Positions 1-12,700 of a DNA stretch of 64,000 bases are shown piece after piece. The stretch is from Eutreptiella sp. 'Long Island Sound 2002' (Eukaryota > Euglenozoa > Euglenophyceae > Eutreptiales > Eutreptiaceae): contig OZ038385.1 in NCBI GenBank assembly GCA_964036045.1, positions 36,364,063-36,428,062 on the forward strand, read 5' to 3'. The notes beneath the pieces are model-generated. The model was not told the origin of the DNA, did not search any database, and saw only the letters and a list, made by a program, of their open reading frames with translations. Numbering within the stretch: the stretch's first letter is position 1; each line of letters opens with the position of its first letter. Both the position numbers and the translations under genes were made by a program.

Positions 1-1159
1 CTTTGTATCAACTGCTTGTTAGTGGAGGTCATTTGTGAGGGGATGAGATGCAGTGTTGTGTGTGAAACTGGAATGTCACACTGCTCATCATTGATTCTCT
101 AAAACACACTCAATTGCTAGAACCAGTACACCGTGTTGGAGTGAAATACAGCGGCAATCGTTAATTGTATTGTATTGTTGTCGGGGGTGCCGCCCATTTG
201 TGGTCAACTGCTCTGCCTGCGACTGACATCCAAAATCTTACATTTTGGGTCCGCAAAAAAGTCAATTAGCAAAATATACCGATGCGAAAAATACACCGAA
301 AGGAGGAAATCTTAACAATGGCTTTTGTCACAAAAAGTGTCACAACGCATCCAAAAATACCGTTTGGAAGCTGATTTCGGCGTAAACAATGCTTCTGCCC
401 TTGCTTGCTCCCTCTTTTTAAGGCTACCTGGCACCAACGCAAATACAGATCGATGGTCCATGAAGATCAAAAGGTAAATTTTTCAGACAGCTCTGCTGGA
501 CTTTGCTGAAATGTGCATCATCAAGTGGTTTGATGATGTTGTTTCCGAGGAAAAAAGTTTGTTTGACGTGAGAAGGTTGATCAGGGCGAGTGCTTGAAGA
601 GGGTTGGCCCTGCCTCTGGTCCTGGTCCGGGGGCTGACCACAGCCCTGGGCCTGGCCCTGGCCCTGGCCTTGTCAATATTGGGACTCCCCCCTCGATCGC
701 CCTGTCAGCGGAGCAGCAAGGGTCCAGACAGACCAGGCGCCCCACGTCTTCCTATCCATTCCCCTCTGCCCATCCTTTCGTTTGGGCTGCCACCAAAGAG
801 GACAGCCTGCGCCCCTAATCAAACTGCCCAAACCAAGGCCAAGTCCACAGGTCCATCCGGTTGGTAAGAAGTCACAGACTGGTAGTGTCGGAGGCGAGGG
901 GTTAAACGGTCACCTCAAAGCAGTGGCAACGCAGAAAAGTGAGGGAGTAATAGTGTGGGAGCACAGCCATGAAGGCACCTGCGCTAGACCGCTCCTTCTT
1001 TCCACTCTCACCCTGCAATGGTTCCCACAGTAGTCAGAGGGTGACTTCCACGCATCCTGTTCTTGCTTCTTGGCATCCTGCCAAGGATCCATTGGGGCCT
1101 TCGCACAGTGCACTCGTCCGTTCCCTCCCTCGTCCGTTCCCTCCCTCGCGGCTGCACAC
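1..1159. other. Probable intron/downstream part of the transporter gene, no exon recognised
   Basis: This stretch lies 3' (on the minus strand) of the first transporter exon and should hold its first intron and perhaps later exons. I find no minus-strand reading frame resembling the remaining membrane segments of a NarK-type carrier, so those exons probably lie beyond the left edge. Around 625-680 there is a degenerate CCTGGC hexamer repeat. A duplicated CTCGTCCGTTCCCTC unit sits at about 1113-1145. No other structure is visible. Confidence 0.5.
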
Positions 1160-1937
1160 CAGGAAACACGTAGGCCGTTTCGTCTGCCTCGTGCGCCTTC
1201 TGGATCATCGTGGCAACAATCGACCACATTGTCCATGTGGCAAACATCAAGCACAGATTTGGGATCGAAATTATCAGATTCTTCCACGCAATTCGGGAGC
1301 CATATGTTTCCCAAAAAATTTCGTCCTCTGGCTCCCAGTGTGTCAGCTGCCAGTCCCTCCATTGCGGTGCAGGATGGCTATATGGATCGGGCTTGTCGTG
1401 TACGTCAAGCACCTTTGAGTTGCGTCCACCTGATGCGTCTTTCAGCCCCAACGGTTTCCCCATGACTGCCTTTGCCGCATCGGGCATCGTCTGCCACTGG
1501 TCTGTGTGGCTTCCAATTTCAATGACCCCCGCCAGATACGGCACGCATGCCACACTCTTGATGCCATAGGTCTTCGCCAGTGTGCCTCGGTAGAAGGCAT
1601 CCCAGTCCGTAATGAGATCCTCTTGCCCACTGTCAGCGACACGGCCCACAGCTGACATCAGCGGCAGCCGAATCTTGGCGCTCTCAGAGCAGAAGGTCTC
1701 AGGTGCTGGCTTTCCGTCTAGAGATGCGGGTCTGGAGTCATGGTGGTGGACTGGGACAAACTCATCATTTTCCTTGGCCCAGTAGATGGCGTAGTCTGCT
1801 GCGGCTTCAGTGCAGAGGTTGGACAGCAGCTTCGCCGGATCCTTGGGGTGGATGTGGACGGTCGAAGACCTGCGGCTTCCAGGTCGTGACATATTGAGGC
1901 CAGAGATGCTGTGTTTTGCAACCAAGGGATTGTACAT
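1160..1937 (-). CDS. 5' exon of a nitrate/nitrite transporter with N-terminal GAF-like region (partial)
   Basis: One open exon encodes about 259 residues. Residues ~33-145 resemble a GAF-type sensor fold, ending in GIKSVACVPYLAGVIEIGS (125-143). A linker follows, then WEPEDEIFWETYGSRIAWKN (201-220) and a hydrophobic helix at ~220-245 (SIPNLCLMFATWTMWSIVAT). The last part is the hallmark start of bacterial-type NarK/NNP nitrate-nitrite carriers of the major facilitator superfamily, which have a conserved FW..G..IA..NL.IS.P motif before helix 1. By family the protein would sit in a membrane and move nitrate or nitrite. Two starts are possible: ATG at 1937, or ATG at 1892 (MSRPGSRRSS). The 3' end is inferred from a donor-like GTGTGC after CCTG; an alternative GTGTTT lies 10 bases earlier. 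The other membrane helices are absent from the window. The GAF assignment is weaker than the NarK one. Confidence 0.72.
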
Positions 1938-2255
1938 TTGTGTGGCTACTTCAGCTTGTCAATGCATTACATCCATCCATATCGACCCGTATTGCGCAGG
2001 CAGTATCTGCCATACTACCCTTCCTCCCCCTTGTCCTGCCCCGACCCAGGGAAGACAGTCTCCTGCCACCCCCTGGGGGACAGTTGCCAAGTGACGCCCC
2101 CCCTTCCCTGCCCCTTGGGATCCGTACAACCACGGTACACACAACGAAGTGCCCAATACCACAAATGATAGATCTCCAATATGGTAATATATCAAATGCG
2201 CACAATGTGCATCGCATGCCAGTGCAGGCCTGTGAAGCATTCTATCCCTTGACCC

Positions 2256-2723
2256 CTACCCCTTGTTCAAATCTCCAACCCACACAAATACACCGACCTG
2301 TCTATCCCCAACAAAAAAACCCAAAGCCACCAATGCTGTGCAGCTACATTTGATACCATTAACTCTGACCTCTCCAACATCTCCTGAATCGTTGTGCGCC
2401 CATCTGCTGTGCTTCATCATGGGATACTGCAATCGTCCCATTTCTGCTTCTCTATCCGCCCCCTCATCGTCTTTTAACTGAAGAAGTATCTTCCAAGATG
2501 GTTGGTTTCCCGATTCTGCCGGGAGAGAGACAGGCGGAAGCCCTGCCCTCTGCCTTCTGCTGCGCTGCAACTCATCCATCTCTTTCCTGTATATCTTCTC
2601 CCTTTCCTTATCCCATTGTTCAACAGTGTATTCTTGTTTCCTCTTCTTCTCAGTGTGGTTCTTCTTTTCCTTTTCCTGTGCCTTGTGGCGCTCCTCCCTC
2701 TGCTCATACCCGGCAGCAAGCAC
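2256..2723 (-). CDS. Hypothetical Lys/Glu-rich reading frame of 155 residues
   Basis: A minus-strand frame begins with MLAAGYEQREERHKAQEKEK and stays strongly charged through residue ~60, compatible with a coiled coil, then becomes ordinary. I recognise no domain. It could be an upstream exon of the transporter, a fragment of a mobile-element protein, or a chance frame. Splice-like borders were not resolved. The biased composition is the only argument for coding, so this is a tentative entry. Confidence 0.2.
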   Translation of the reverse strand: MLAAGYEQREERHKAQEKEKKNHTEKKRKQEYTVEQWDKEREKIYRKEMDELQRSRRQRAGLPPVSLPAESGNQPSWKILLQLKDDEGADREAEMGRLQYPMMKHSRWAHNDSGDVGEVRVNGIKCSCTALVALGFFVGDRQVGVFVWVGDLNKG

Positions 2724-5130
2724 CAGTTTGCTCCCACACAGATCTCTTTGGCTGCCTGAATGTCATGCATGTCACAAGTTACCCCCCGCCCCCCTTGCAA
2801 ACTCCCGGGTTAGCACGCGACGGTCTCCCGGGTGGGGGGGGGGAGACGGTCGCCAAGTGACGGTCTCCCGGGGGGGGGGGGGGGGAGACGGCAACGGTGG
2901 GAGACCGGGAACGCTTCGGTTGGGTGGGACTGCCCATCAGTTGCACAATGGCATAGCTACCATCGCCACAGCCTCTAGCCTTGAGAGTTGAGCACTCTCA
3001 TGATCCACCGGAGTGACCCCACTAGGGCGTATGTACCGAATGCAAGGCCATGCGTAAAGCAGATGGGCAACACAAACTAGCACAATACATGTTAACTAGA
3101 AAAACATGGAAGTGACGGTCTCCTGGGCGGGGGGGGGAGATTGCAAGGGGGGGGAGTTTGCAAGGGGGGGGGGGGGGTACATGCCTTGTGGCAGTTTTCA
3201 GCACACGGCGGTGTTTTACCTGCCTTTAGAGTTTCTGAACGACAAGGCTTCACTGCTTTCCCCTGGGCCTGTGCTTGCCCCTGACACAGCAGATAGCCCA
3301 CAACACACGTACCCGAGTATCATGTGGAACATTGCCACAATCCTGAGCCACCAAACACGCCGCAAGGCACACAGCAGCAAGGTGCATCAGTGTCAATGGT
3401 GAGATGGGGTTGCAAGAGATATGGTGCCCTATGGTACATATGGTACCCTACCAACACCATCCACGGTTTGCTGGAGGCCATGGGCAGCACAATGCAGCGT
3501 TGACAGCAGCAAAAACAAGAATCTGGTGCCTGCCATACGAAGCCCAGCCGTAAGTAGGTAACCGACGGCAGCTGCGGTTGCCGGGGGGAAACTGTAACAG
3601 TGGAGTAGGCCTGGCGGCCGGCATTTGTGGCGGCGTGCCTCCAGGCTGTAGACGGCCGACGCTTGACCGTGCAGGTTCCCGCTGTGCGCCGTTCGTGGAG
3701 TCTCGGTTTGCTTCTGGTGCCTGTGGGTCAGTACATGCAGAAACCTTGTGCCAGGTGGTTTCTGATGGGGGCTCAGGCTCTCCTCATGAGTGGCCCCAAC
3801 CCCTGAACCCCCCCTGGGCCACGAGGAGATTGTGGCAAGCAAAGCAACATAGTCCCCAACCCTCGAAACTCACTGTGCTGGGGGAAATCGCATGTCCCAT
3901 GTGTGCACGTGTTGTGTTGATGTAACGCAATGGGGCCCACAATGGTGTTTGTTTGGGCCAAGAAGGTGCAGATTCTGATTGTACATGTTTGGTCCGTGAA
4001 GGTGATTCAGTGTCTTAAAATGCCCCCTGACCACGCATGCTCAACAATATGCTGCCTGTTCAAGGCATGGCTGGGCCAATGTGGTCTTTAGCTTGGATGC
4101 AGTGCCAACCAAAAACAGACAAATACTGACCCGGGGCGGCTGCAGGCTGCATTGCCCACAAATGGACAGAACTTCCATACAAACACTAGGGAAAATTCAG
4201 CCAAAAGGTACCATAAGCCATGGGGCGGGGGGTCAACCACAAAGACGGAACAGACCGGATCTGACACACACCATAGACAAGTGTACGCTGACCAAGACCA
4301 ACAGACAAGTAATGGGGAGGAATTCTCCACGGGACACCCATCGGAAGGCAGACTGCGGTGACTGTCCTGGGATGAACGGCGCCTGCATGAGGTGTCCTCC
4401 TCCAATGAAACGCCCAGACCTAAGGCAGAGCATGCGTGGGTTTGGGGGGGGGGGGGGTCCACCGCGCACCATGGCTCAAGATCAATCGTTCTGCAACCCC
4501 CTTGTAAGAGCAAGACCACTGTACAAGGTAACCCCCTTTGTGCAGGCAGCCCCATCGCCCAAGCACTACCCTTTCAATGCGCCCGGGAATCTGCGCGCTC
4601 GACGCTTGACGGGATTAGAATCATCGCAGGCTGCTCAATGCGTTCCATCAGCGATTGATGAGCACCGGCAGCTTGTGGCTAAACGACGGTGCTCGGGGGT
4701 TGACCGACAGCAATTGGCGGTTCAACGGCTCCCTTTGCCCTCGTCACCGACAGGGGAAGGGGGGAAAGGTGGACAAGCGTCCTGGCAAACACCAGCCACA
4801 ATTTGAAGGCGGTGTTGTCTGGGTCCCAGTCACACCAACGGATGTGGGTGAGATTTGGCTGTGCGTTAAGGCTTCAGGCGGATTGCGGTCAACTGGCGAC
4901 GGTATCAACGACGGCGGTTGGCGGTCAACTGACAGTAGTCGCTGGTGAACTGATGCCTATCGGCTGGCAACCGCCTGCAAGTGCTGTGTTGAGGTCCGGG
5001 CGGACCGCAGTCTGGCATTTTGTGTCATCTGGCATCAAGGGCAGCCTGCCTCCGAGGGGCTTGCCGCCGAACACTGTCTCATTCTCAGAGGACAGGCTTG
5101 CTGTAAAGGGGCGCGGCGGGGGGGGGGGTT

Positions 5131-5197
5131 GAGACCTAATTAGATTGACTGAGATTGATTGAAAAACAGACAGACAGTGCTGCAAAAAATGCAAACT
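5131..5197 (+). repeat. Dispersed repeat, copy 1 (GACCTAATTAGATTGA family)
   Basis: A 67-bp AT-rich block beginning GAGACCTAATTAGATTGA and containing GATTGATTGAAAAACAGACA is bordered by G-runs on both sides. A second copy with only a few substitutions lies at 30849-30915, also next to G-runs, inside another repeat array. The unit therefore moved or was copied as a discrete piece. Confidence 0.75.
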
Positions 5198-5213
5198 TAA
5201 GGGGGGGGGGGGG

Positions 5214-5321
5214 GCACAAGGCCATGGTGTTGGTTGTTTGCCGTTGGCGGCGCCCATTGGCCTCTCACCACTGCACGTTCTGACCCTCTGTGGGTCCGAA
5301 CGTGGTTTGGTTGTGTCAACG
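5214..5321 (+). repeat. Dispersed repeat, copy 1 (TTGTTTGCC..TTGGC family)
   Basis: This sequence follows a G-run and contains CACAAGGCCATGGTGTTGG, then ATTGGCCTCTC and a GTGGGTCCGAACGTG segment. Related copies are at 13519-13640 and 32401-32520, all after G-runs. They agree over roughly 100 bp, which marks a dispersed repeat of unknown class. Confidence 0.7.
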
Positions 5322-6440
5322 GAGCCCCCGGATGACTTGTCCTGTTTGACTACTCCGGGGGTCTGCCGTCCCACAGACAGCCCGTTGCCCGTGCCGTTGA
5401 ACAGGTGCATCCAGATGCACACTCCGAGGCCATGCAGGGGTTTGCCGACTCCAGCATCGACTTGTGTGCGCCGGGGCGTGCATCTGCACGGACGAGGGGG
5501 GGTTGGCCTCACATGGAGCTTGTCTGCTCTGCAAAGCCTGGCAATGGCAGGCCGACTTAACGGTGTGTTGCAGCCACCGACCGCAGCGGCAGGGCGCCCG
5601 TGCAGGCGAGGGACCAGCACCACCGAAATGCGGGCGGCAACGCAGTGTTGACCCCACAAGTCGTTGCCAGTGCTGAACCAGGGGCATGCCCACAATGAGG
5701 GCCATCTGGAGCCCCCCCCACGGCCCTGACGCTGCGGCAGCGTCGCCCCCGGCCATGGTCATGCAACCCATAACGCCCGCCCCACTTACAGGAACACACG
5801 GCGCTGGCAACGCAGTCCTCCCGCGGGTATTGCTCTTCCGTCAGGAAAGGGACGAAGGTAAGGGGAGGGGGGGGGGGGGGTTGGTAACTTGACAGTAGTT
5901 GCGATCGGCCACAAGCAGCCGAAGTTGTTGACGGCAGTTGGCAGGTGAAATCAGCAGTTGGTTCCGATCCTTTGCTGATGGGGAACCTCAGCACTGGAGA
6001 CCAGGGGGTTGGCGGTGACGGCTGCAGAGGTGTGGCGACACTGACGGTTAACGGTGCAGCTGGATGACACCTGCTCCCCAAACCCCTCGTCGTGAGCACA
6101 TTGTTGAGGATCAGACATGCCACTAGCGTCTGGCAGGGAAACTGGTTCTCAGTAGGAATTGGCCCCGCATCAAAGGCCACTCAGTAATACCCGCCCCCTT
6201 CACTACCAGAACTCAGTAGGAACGTGCTGCGTCCAGCCTGTAGCCCAGTAGGATCCTGCTCCATCTGTCATGTCTGAGCCGGCAGACGCGAGCAGCAAGT
6301 CTGTTGAGGATGGCAGCGTAGATGGTGCCCTGCCTTGCTGGCCTGACTGGCCGCTCCTCTTCGCATCAACGGGCAAGCACGTGTGGGAGGGGGGGACCCC
6401 CGGGCCCACTCGGGGACACCCCCAGCACTGTCCTCTGGGC

Positions 6441-6728
6441 TCACACGACGCTGGCAAATGGTTTGCCCTTTGCCACAAGGTCTTCCAGCAACGGGGACGG
6501 GGTCCAGAACTCCGCCTGCCCTGGCAGGGCCCCGAACTTCCGGATGCTGCCCAGTACCGAGGGCAGCCCCACGGTATCCGCGTAAAAGAGCGGCCCCCCT
6601 CTCCGCACCGGGAACCCAAAGCCGTAGAGCCAGCAGACGTCGACGTCGGAGGCGCGCACCGCGATCTTCTCAGCCAAGATGGTGGAGGCCTCGTTGACCA
6701 GTTGGAACACGCAGCGCTGCACGATTTC
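6441..6728 (-). CDS. EHHADH: Bifunctional enzyme exon 6 (C-terminus)
   Basis: It starts after GTGCAG with [15 protein letters not shown] and includes [16 protein letters not shown], the second dehydrogenase-repeat signature of multifunctional enzymes. It ends [19 protein letters not shown] and TGA at 6443-6441. No PTS1 tripeptide is present. A donor-like GTCGTG lies just before the stop, so a further short exon cannot be excluded. Confidence 0.9.
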   Translation of the reverse strand, partial: EIVQRCVFQLVNEASTILAEKIAVRASDVDVCWLYGFGFPVRRGGPLFYADTVGLPSVLGSIRKFGALPGQAEFWTPSPLLEDLVAKGKPFASVV

Positions 6729-9700
6729 CTGCACACGCACCGGGACGGGTGCGCCCACCGGACCTTTGGTCAACAACAAGGGGGAGGGGACACGCAAAAA
6801 AAAAGCCAGCGCAATCCCAGGGGCGACAGAAGGGTTTCGGAAAAAGTCGAATTTTCCAATGGCCGCCAAGCCCATGTAGCCCAAGCCATGGGCTCCTCCA
6901 AAGCCCCAAAATTGCTGGTTCTTAGGCTATCGTGGGTCCCCATGGGTGCTCAAGTACCCATATTGTCACCAAATCATCACCCAAACGCATCCCGGGGGCC
7001 ACGGAAGGGTTTTGGAAAAAGTCAAATTTTGACAAATTTTCGGAGACGCAAAAGCAAAGCGAGCGCTCGGCACACAAAATTTTGCACATGAACAAGAGGA
7101 GCTCCCAAAAAGTGGGGGGCATGGGTACGATGCAGGGGCTGAGCCAAACTATGGGGGTGCACTTGCGCTGTGCACCCAGTGCGCACTACTTTTACAGCGG
7201 GTTTCCCCGGAATGGGGTGGCTTTTGCCCCCTCCCAAAATGCCACCTATCTGGCACCCCGCAAAGTAAAAACACATAAGATGGCCCCTGGGGAGCAACCA
7301 CCACCCCAGTTTGGGGTCTCCCTGCTGGATTGTCGATTTTCCCTACCCTTGTCCTAATTGCCAAGGGAAATTATAGATCTTACGGCCTAGCCACCAGTTA
7401 CCAGTCTACAGCTGCTTGGTCAGGCCATACGGCTGCATGTCCGCGCCGCCTGCTCCCCCCGTGTCAAGGAAAATGGACTGGGGAATGCCTCCATTTTGTC
7501 AAGACTCCTCGCCAACATGCCTGCACATGACCAGTCATGGTCCAATGGCCGGTGCACACCTCCGGTTCGAACCCTCAACTGTTCAGAACTTATACGGTCT
7601 TTAGGATAGTTTTGGGGGCTGCAGCATCATCCCTGGCGCCGGTCGAGTGGCTTCTTTGAGCCTTGGAGCCCGAAGCTGGAACAATGGGCAGAACAGACAC
7701 ATGGCTCCAACAACTCGGCGCACCGGAGTCTGTCGGTGGCGGTTGGAGGGTAGCCGACGGCGGTTGGGGGGGCTCATTGGAGTCAGCTAAGGGGTAACTG
7801 GGGGCAGTCCAATGGTAACGGGTGTGTTGCTGCAACTGGACACAATGTTTGCTGTTCCCTGAACCTGGGGATGCTCTGGTGATGAGAAGAAGACGGTGGA
7901 CTGCCTGCACCCTTTTGTCGTTTTCGCATCTGCCATTTGGCTCCCGGGCTGTCCTTGGCTGTCCCTTGTATGCTCATCATGGCCACCACTGTCTATGTGA
8001 GTCAATCACCAGCGTCATTCCTGGTGGGCGGATCAGGTAGCACAGAAGGTAGTTGAAGAGTTGAGGGTATCAGGTGCGCAATCAAGTGCGGGTGCCTGAC
8101 CAGTCCATGGGGTCCCTGAGCGAAGAAAAAAATACTTTGAGGGTCCGATACCGCCTACTTCGCCAAAGCCCGTCGTGCCGTACCCCATGCACCCCCTCCA
8201 ACCGCCGTTAGCCTGCAACCGCCGTCCAACCGCCAAAAAAGAAAGTGGCTCCCTTAATAAAAAAAAAAAACTGTGAGCGTCCTTATTTTAATGGGACCCC
8301 CTGATTTTTTATGGGACCCGCTGGAGCAGTCATCTGTTGACATGGCGGGAGCGTGGATGCTGTTGAGCCCCAACAGTCCTCAGCTCTACACACAGCACAC
8401 AGCACGGCTACTGTTCCAGACCCTCCCAGGGCTGTATTGCCCTCAGGCCAGTGGGAGCCTTGTACTGGAAGAGCCCTAAAGACCCTGCAGGTCGGTGAGA
8501 GGAACCCAGCCTTCGGCGAAGGTGACGAATTTACCAGCGAGAGGTCGTGCGTTCTAGACCAGCCCTCTACCTGCATGCCAACCCCCCCCCCCCCCCTCCC
8601 AAGCCCTCACACATGCCCAAATATCTGCCCACGGGAGTGCCCACGGGACGTCTGGTAAAATGAGACCCGAGGAGGAGCAGTGCAGCAGCGCTATGAGCGC
8701 GCAGCGAGCTGCCTGCGTGCAGCACCGCTCGGCGTCAAGCGCCAACAACAGGCTTCCCTCCGCAACATCCGAACAGCCGCCTTCTGCAGGCAGTTTGACA
8801 GGTGCTCTCCCCCACACACGCAGCCCACATTCTGACATGCCTGCAGCCCGTGCAGTGGGGTGGTCACAAATACGTACGCGCAGACCCCTGCACGCCCACA
8901 CAGCGCACACCCCAGAAGATGTCAGCAAAAGCCCCCGCCGGTGTCAGCAGGTGTCAGCAAACACTGTGGCGGGGGCTGGCGCCACGCACGGATGGGGCAC
9001 GAGAACGCACCTCGTCTGAAATCTTCCGGCGCCCAATGCCGCGCTCTTTGGAATGCGCCACGACGATGTCCGTGACGAGCGGGTCCTCCACGGCCTTCCG
9101 CGAGCCCTTCTCATATTTGTAGAAGCCCTTGCCGTTCTTCATCCCGAGCCGCCCGGCCTGGTACAGCTTCTCCTGGAGGCTCCCGGTCCCCGGGGCCCCT
9201 TCCACGATCTGGCCCTCCTTGATCTGCTCGGCCCGGATGTTGTGGAAGACGTCGATGCCCGCCAGGTCCGCCATCTACAGAGCAGGGCAGGGCTTTGCTT
9301 GAAGGGAGGGGGTGTGCCCAGGGACTTGCTTGAGCGGGGGGGGGAGGGGGGGGAGGGGGGAAGGGGGTCCAGGGGAGGGGGGTCCCCCCCCTGCCGTCGG
9401 AATGAAAATTGAAGCAAGTCCCTGGGGGGTGCCCCCCCCCCCCCAAAAGCTCCTCCTTCAACTCTACCCCAAGGCACGTGCACAACCCCCAATACGACCC
9501 CCACCCGCGTTTCCAACCGCCAGGACCAAGGGCACGGCCGGGAACGGCCAAAAGCCCAGTCAAGAGAGGCGCGGACCAGACACCCCAGCCCGGAACGACG
9601 CAAACCCCCGCCGGGAGTGGGGGGGACCGAGGACGCGGCCGGGAACGTTGCCCCCCAACCGATTTTACAGCGCACCAACTGCCTTGTAACCGCTCTGAGT

Positions 9701-12700
9701 TTGCCCCCAGAGCGCCCTCCCCTTCAAGCAAACCCCTGGAGCAGGGGCATGCCATTCAACGTGGTCCTCAGCAGAGGGCGGGGGGGGAGGGAAGGCCCCG
9801 CAGCGTTCCGCGCGCCGCGTCTGGAACAAAAGCGCCTTCACACCGCAGCCGACCCCATGAGCTGAGCGTCCCAAGTGCCGTGGCCGCTTTTCCGCTACTC
9901 CTTCGCCGCCGTCGGCCACTCGTCAGCTGCCCCCCGCCGCCGGGAGACGTTGGGTGTTCGTCTTCGGGGACTGCGTGTCCCCCTTTGTGACGGTTGGGGC
10001 GGATGAGCAGGGCCTCGATTGGGGGTTTTGGGTCGGTCCAAGCGGGGGTGCCTATCCAAGTGCGGGCCACTCTTCCGGGCTCTACACAACTGCCGCGGGG
10101 GGGGGGGGGGACTCTATGGACCCGTCCGGCCGAGCGTGCCGCCGATGTCCCCCTGTCGGGGGCACGCGGGGGGGCTCAACGCTGGGGGCGCAGTAGATGT
10201 TCGCGCGGTACCGCGAACCTCCTGGGCTTTGACCACCGCCTCTTCGTCTACGACCCGAGACTGGACGCACCGGATGTACCAGGGGCTACGGGGAGGACGT
10301 TGATGGCGCCCTGGGCACCCATTGCCCGGGGGTTTGGAGCGAGTACTCAACCGCCGCCGGAACGAAATCCGAGGGTATAAGCCACTCGCAGCCCCGAACG
10401 TCGAGCACTTGAGCCCCGGATCGCGTTGGCCGGCCTCAGAAATATCGCCCGTCCGGCGCGGCCTCGGGCCCAAATGAACGACAGAGAGCACCGGCGTGGC
10501 CGCCGGGGGGTAGCCCCGGGCACACTGACTCAGGGGCTGTGCTGGTGGGGGAGGGGCGGTGGACCAGGACAGCCCTCATCTGCACGTTCAGGCCCCGCAG
10601 TCGTCTGCCAACCGCCGTCGATCACCCGTCCGCCGACCCGCGACGGATGACCGCTGCGCCGGTGGCCGGTGGCCCGCAGGCCACCCCCGGCCGCGGTCCG
10701 TCAGCGTCCGGCCCCCGCCCAAACTCAAACGTTGTGCCTGCGAACGGGAGGCTTTCGGAGCGAGGCAGGCGGCTCCTTCGCGCTGACCAGTGGCGCCCCG
10801 TGACCGGCAGCGGTTCGGGGGCGGGCACACGTGGGTCTCCCGCAGAAGCGCAAAGGCGGGCACGATGAGGACGGCGTGCGGCCATCGCCTGCGACGACAA
10901 AGCCCGGGTTTGGCCGGGGGGGGGGGGGGGGCAGAACAGAGGCCGGGAAGGCGGGTGCCGGTGGCTGCGGTCGGAGGACGTCGGGCGGGCGTGTGATGGG
11001 CCGGTGGGCAGGTCTGGGGGCGGTCGGAGCCCCCGGGGGCACACCTCACAAGGCCCCATCGCAAATCCAAAGTCCTTCAGAGCCTTGTCGATTTGGGCCG
11101 GCAGCGCGCCTTCTTCCAGAAGGAACTCCACCTGCTGCTGGTACTTGAGGCTCATGCGGTTCGACACAAAGCCGAAGCACACGCCCACGAGGATGCACAC
11201 TTTCTGCAGCCGCTTGCCCAGGTCCATGATCGTCACCAGCGTCTCGGCATCGGTGGCGTCGGTGCGCACGTTCTCCAGAAGTTTCATGACGTTCGCCGGC
11301 GAGAAGAAGTGCATCCCGCAGACCTTGTGCGGCCGCTTGGTCGCGGTGGCGATTTCGTTGATGTTCAGCGTGGAGGTGTTGCTGCAACACGAGACGTATG
11401 GGAGGGAGGCCTGAAAGGGGTACGAGGGGGCGACAACAACAGGGTGTTACTGCCCGTTGGACAGGCGGTTGGGCAGGCGGTTGTGGGGCAAATTCTGGCA
11501 GTTACAAACGGTTGGAGGGCAGCCAGAGCCGACTGACGTTGACTCCCGAATGCGGGTGGCCCCTGCCCCCTTCGAGCACAAACATAGCCCAGGGGCCAGG
11601 GCGGTCCGTGTGATGGAAACAAAATTGCGGGGTCCAACTTCAAGAAGTAGGGGATCTGGCAAGGAAATGGATCCAGTTCTGTGGTGGAGGACCCCAAGGC
11701 ACTGCCACACACTGCCACTGGGTTGGCGGGGCTTTGGTCTTTTGGAGCCGCTCCTTCACGAGCCTCGCGTGCTGGCGGGCCGGTTTGCGCAACGCGCGCG
11801 CGCGCGTTGTGTGGGAGCCAAAGCAGTTGAGGTGGGCAGCGCGTGTGCCGAGGGTCAGGCATGTCAGAGGCAGTGACCGGGCCAAAAAGGGGGCCGTCCC
11901 CATCCCTGCCTTCGCCCCCTTCCGTGGGTTGTGCTGATGACCAGGTCTGTTAGAGGCGTGCGGCAGAATTCGGCTGTGGACTCATCAGCCTCGTTTGACC
12001 TGAGCGGACCTCAGACGCCGCGGTCCTGACGCAGGTGCAGACGCCAGGTGATGCGTGGCACGCTGCGTTGTTGTTGCAGGGCCGTCCTCAAAGCCAAACA
12101 AACAAAAACCACATCCGACGTGCCTCCGCGCGACTGCAGGCGCTTGACTTTACGACTTCGCCAGGCCTGATAGTTTCAGAACACAGGACGTCTGAATTTT
12201 TGAGTGTTGATCAACTGTTCTGCGGTTTTGAAGAATTGCACTTCTGCGGAACCATTTTTCCGCTGCGAGCTCCGATTTCCGATTTTTTTGTGAGATCTGA
12301 ACCCACAAGCCATGTCTTCCCTTCCTAACGTCTCCAAGACTTCGTCCTAAGCCACTTCTCTGTCAGGCAGAAGTGTCAAAACAAGTGGTACGGGCTCTCA
12401 CTCTATGGCGCGAGATCTCCGTCAAACCATCTGGTCACGCCTTGACCCAGACCCTACTACGGTTCCTATTGATGTTCATGAGCTATCCACAACTTCCGGT
12501 GCCTTTTCCGCTCCCATTCCCTTCCCCGCCTTACCAAATTCGAACTCACAAATGGCTTTGGATGAGCAAAAGAAAAAGATGCCAAAAAGAAGCATGACCA
12601 TGTGTTCCAATCTCCAGCACCACCACATCTGCCGTGGGAAATGTCACATGGGGAAACGAGGGGCGGGGTGTGTGTTAAGGTAACACGGGGGGGGGGGGGG

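Larger units (their letters stand above)
1938..6440. other. Intergenic region between transporter and bifunctional enzyme
   Basis: About 4.5 kb between the transporter's 5' end and the enzyme's stop codon. It holds poly-G tracts (2833-2843, 2870-2885, 3167-3177, 4443-4456, 5119-5128, 5201-5212, 5868-5880), a copy of the dispersed repeat at 5131-5197, the TTGTTTGCC repeat at 5214-5321, and degenerate GGCGGTTGG-type minisatellite bits at 4690-4950 and 5890-6060. A recurring block with AAGTGACGGTCTCC occurs at 2855 and 3110. No promoter or polyadenylation signal can be named. One charged reading frame is listed separately. Confidence 0.6.

Noticed and set aside
7540-7585. tRNA gene suggested by GGTTCGAACCC
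   Set aside because: Only about 20 bases separate it from any A-box-like sequence, too few for a tRNA.
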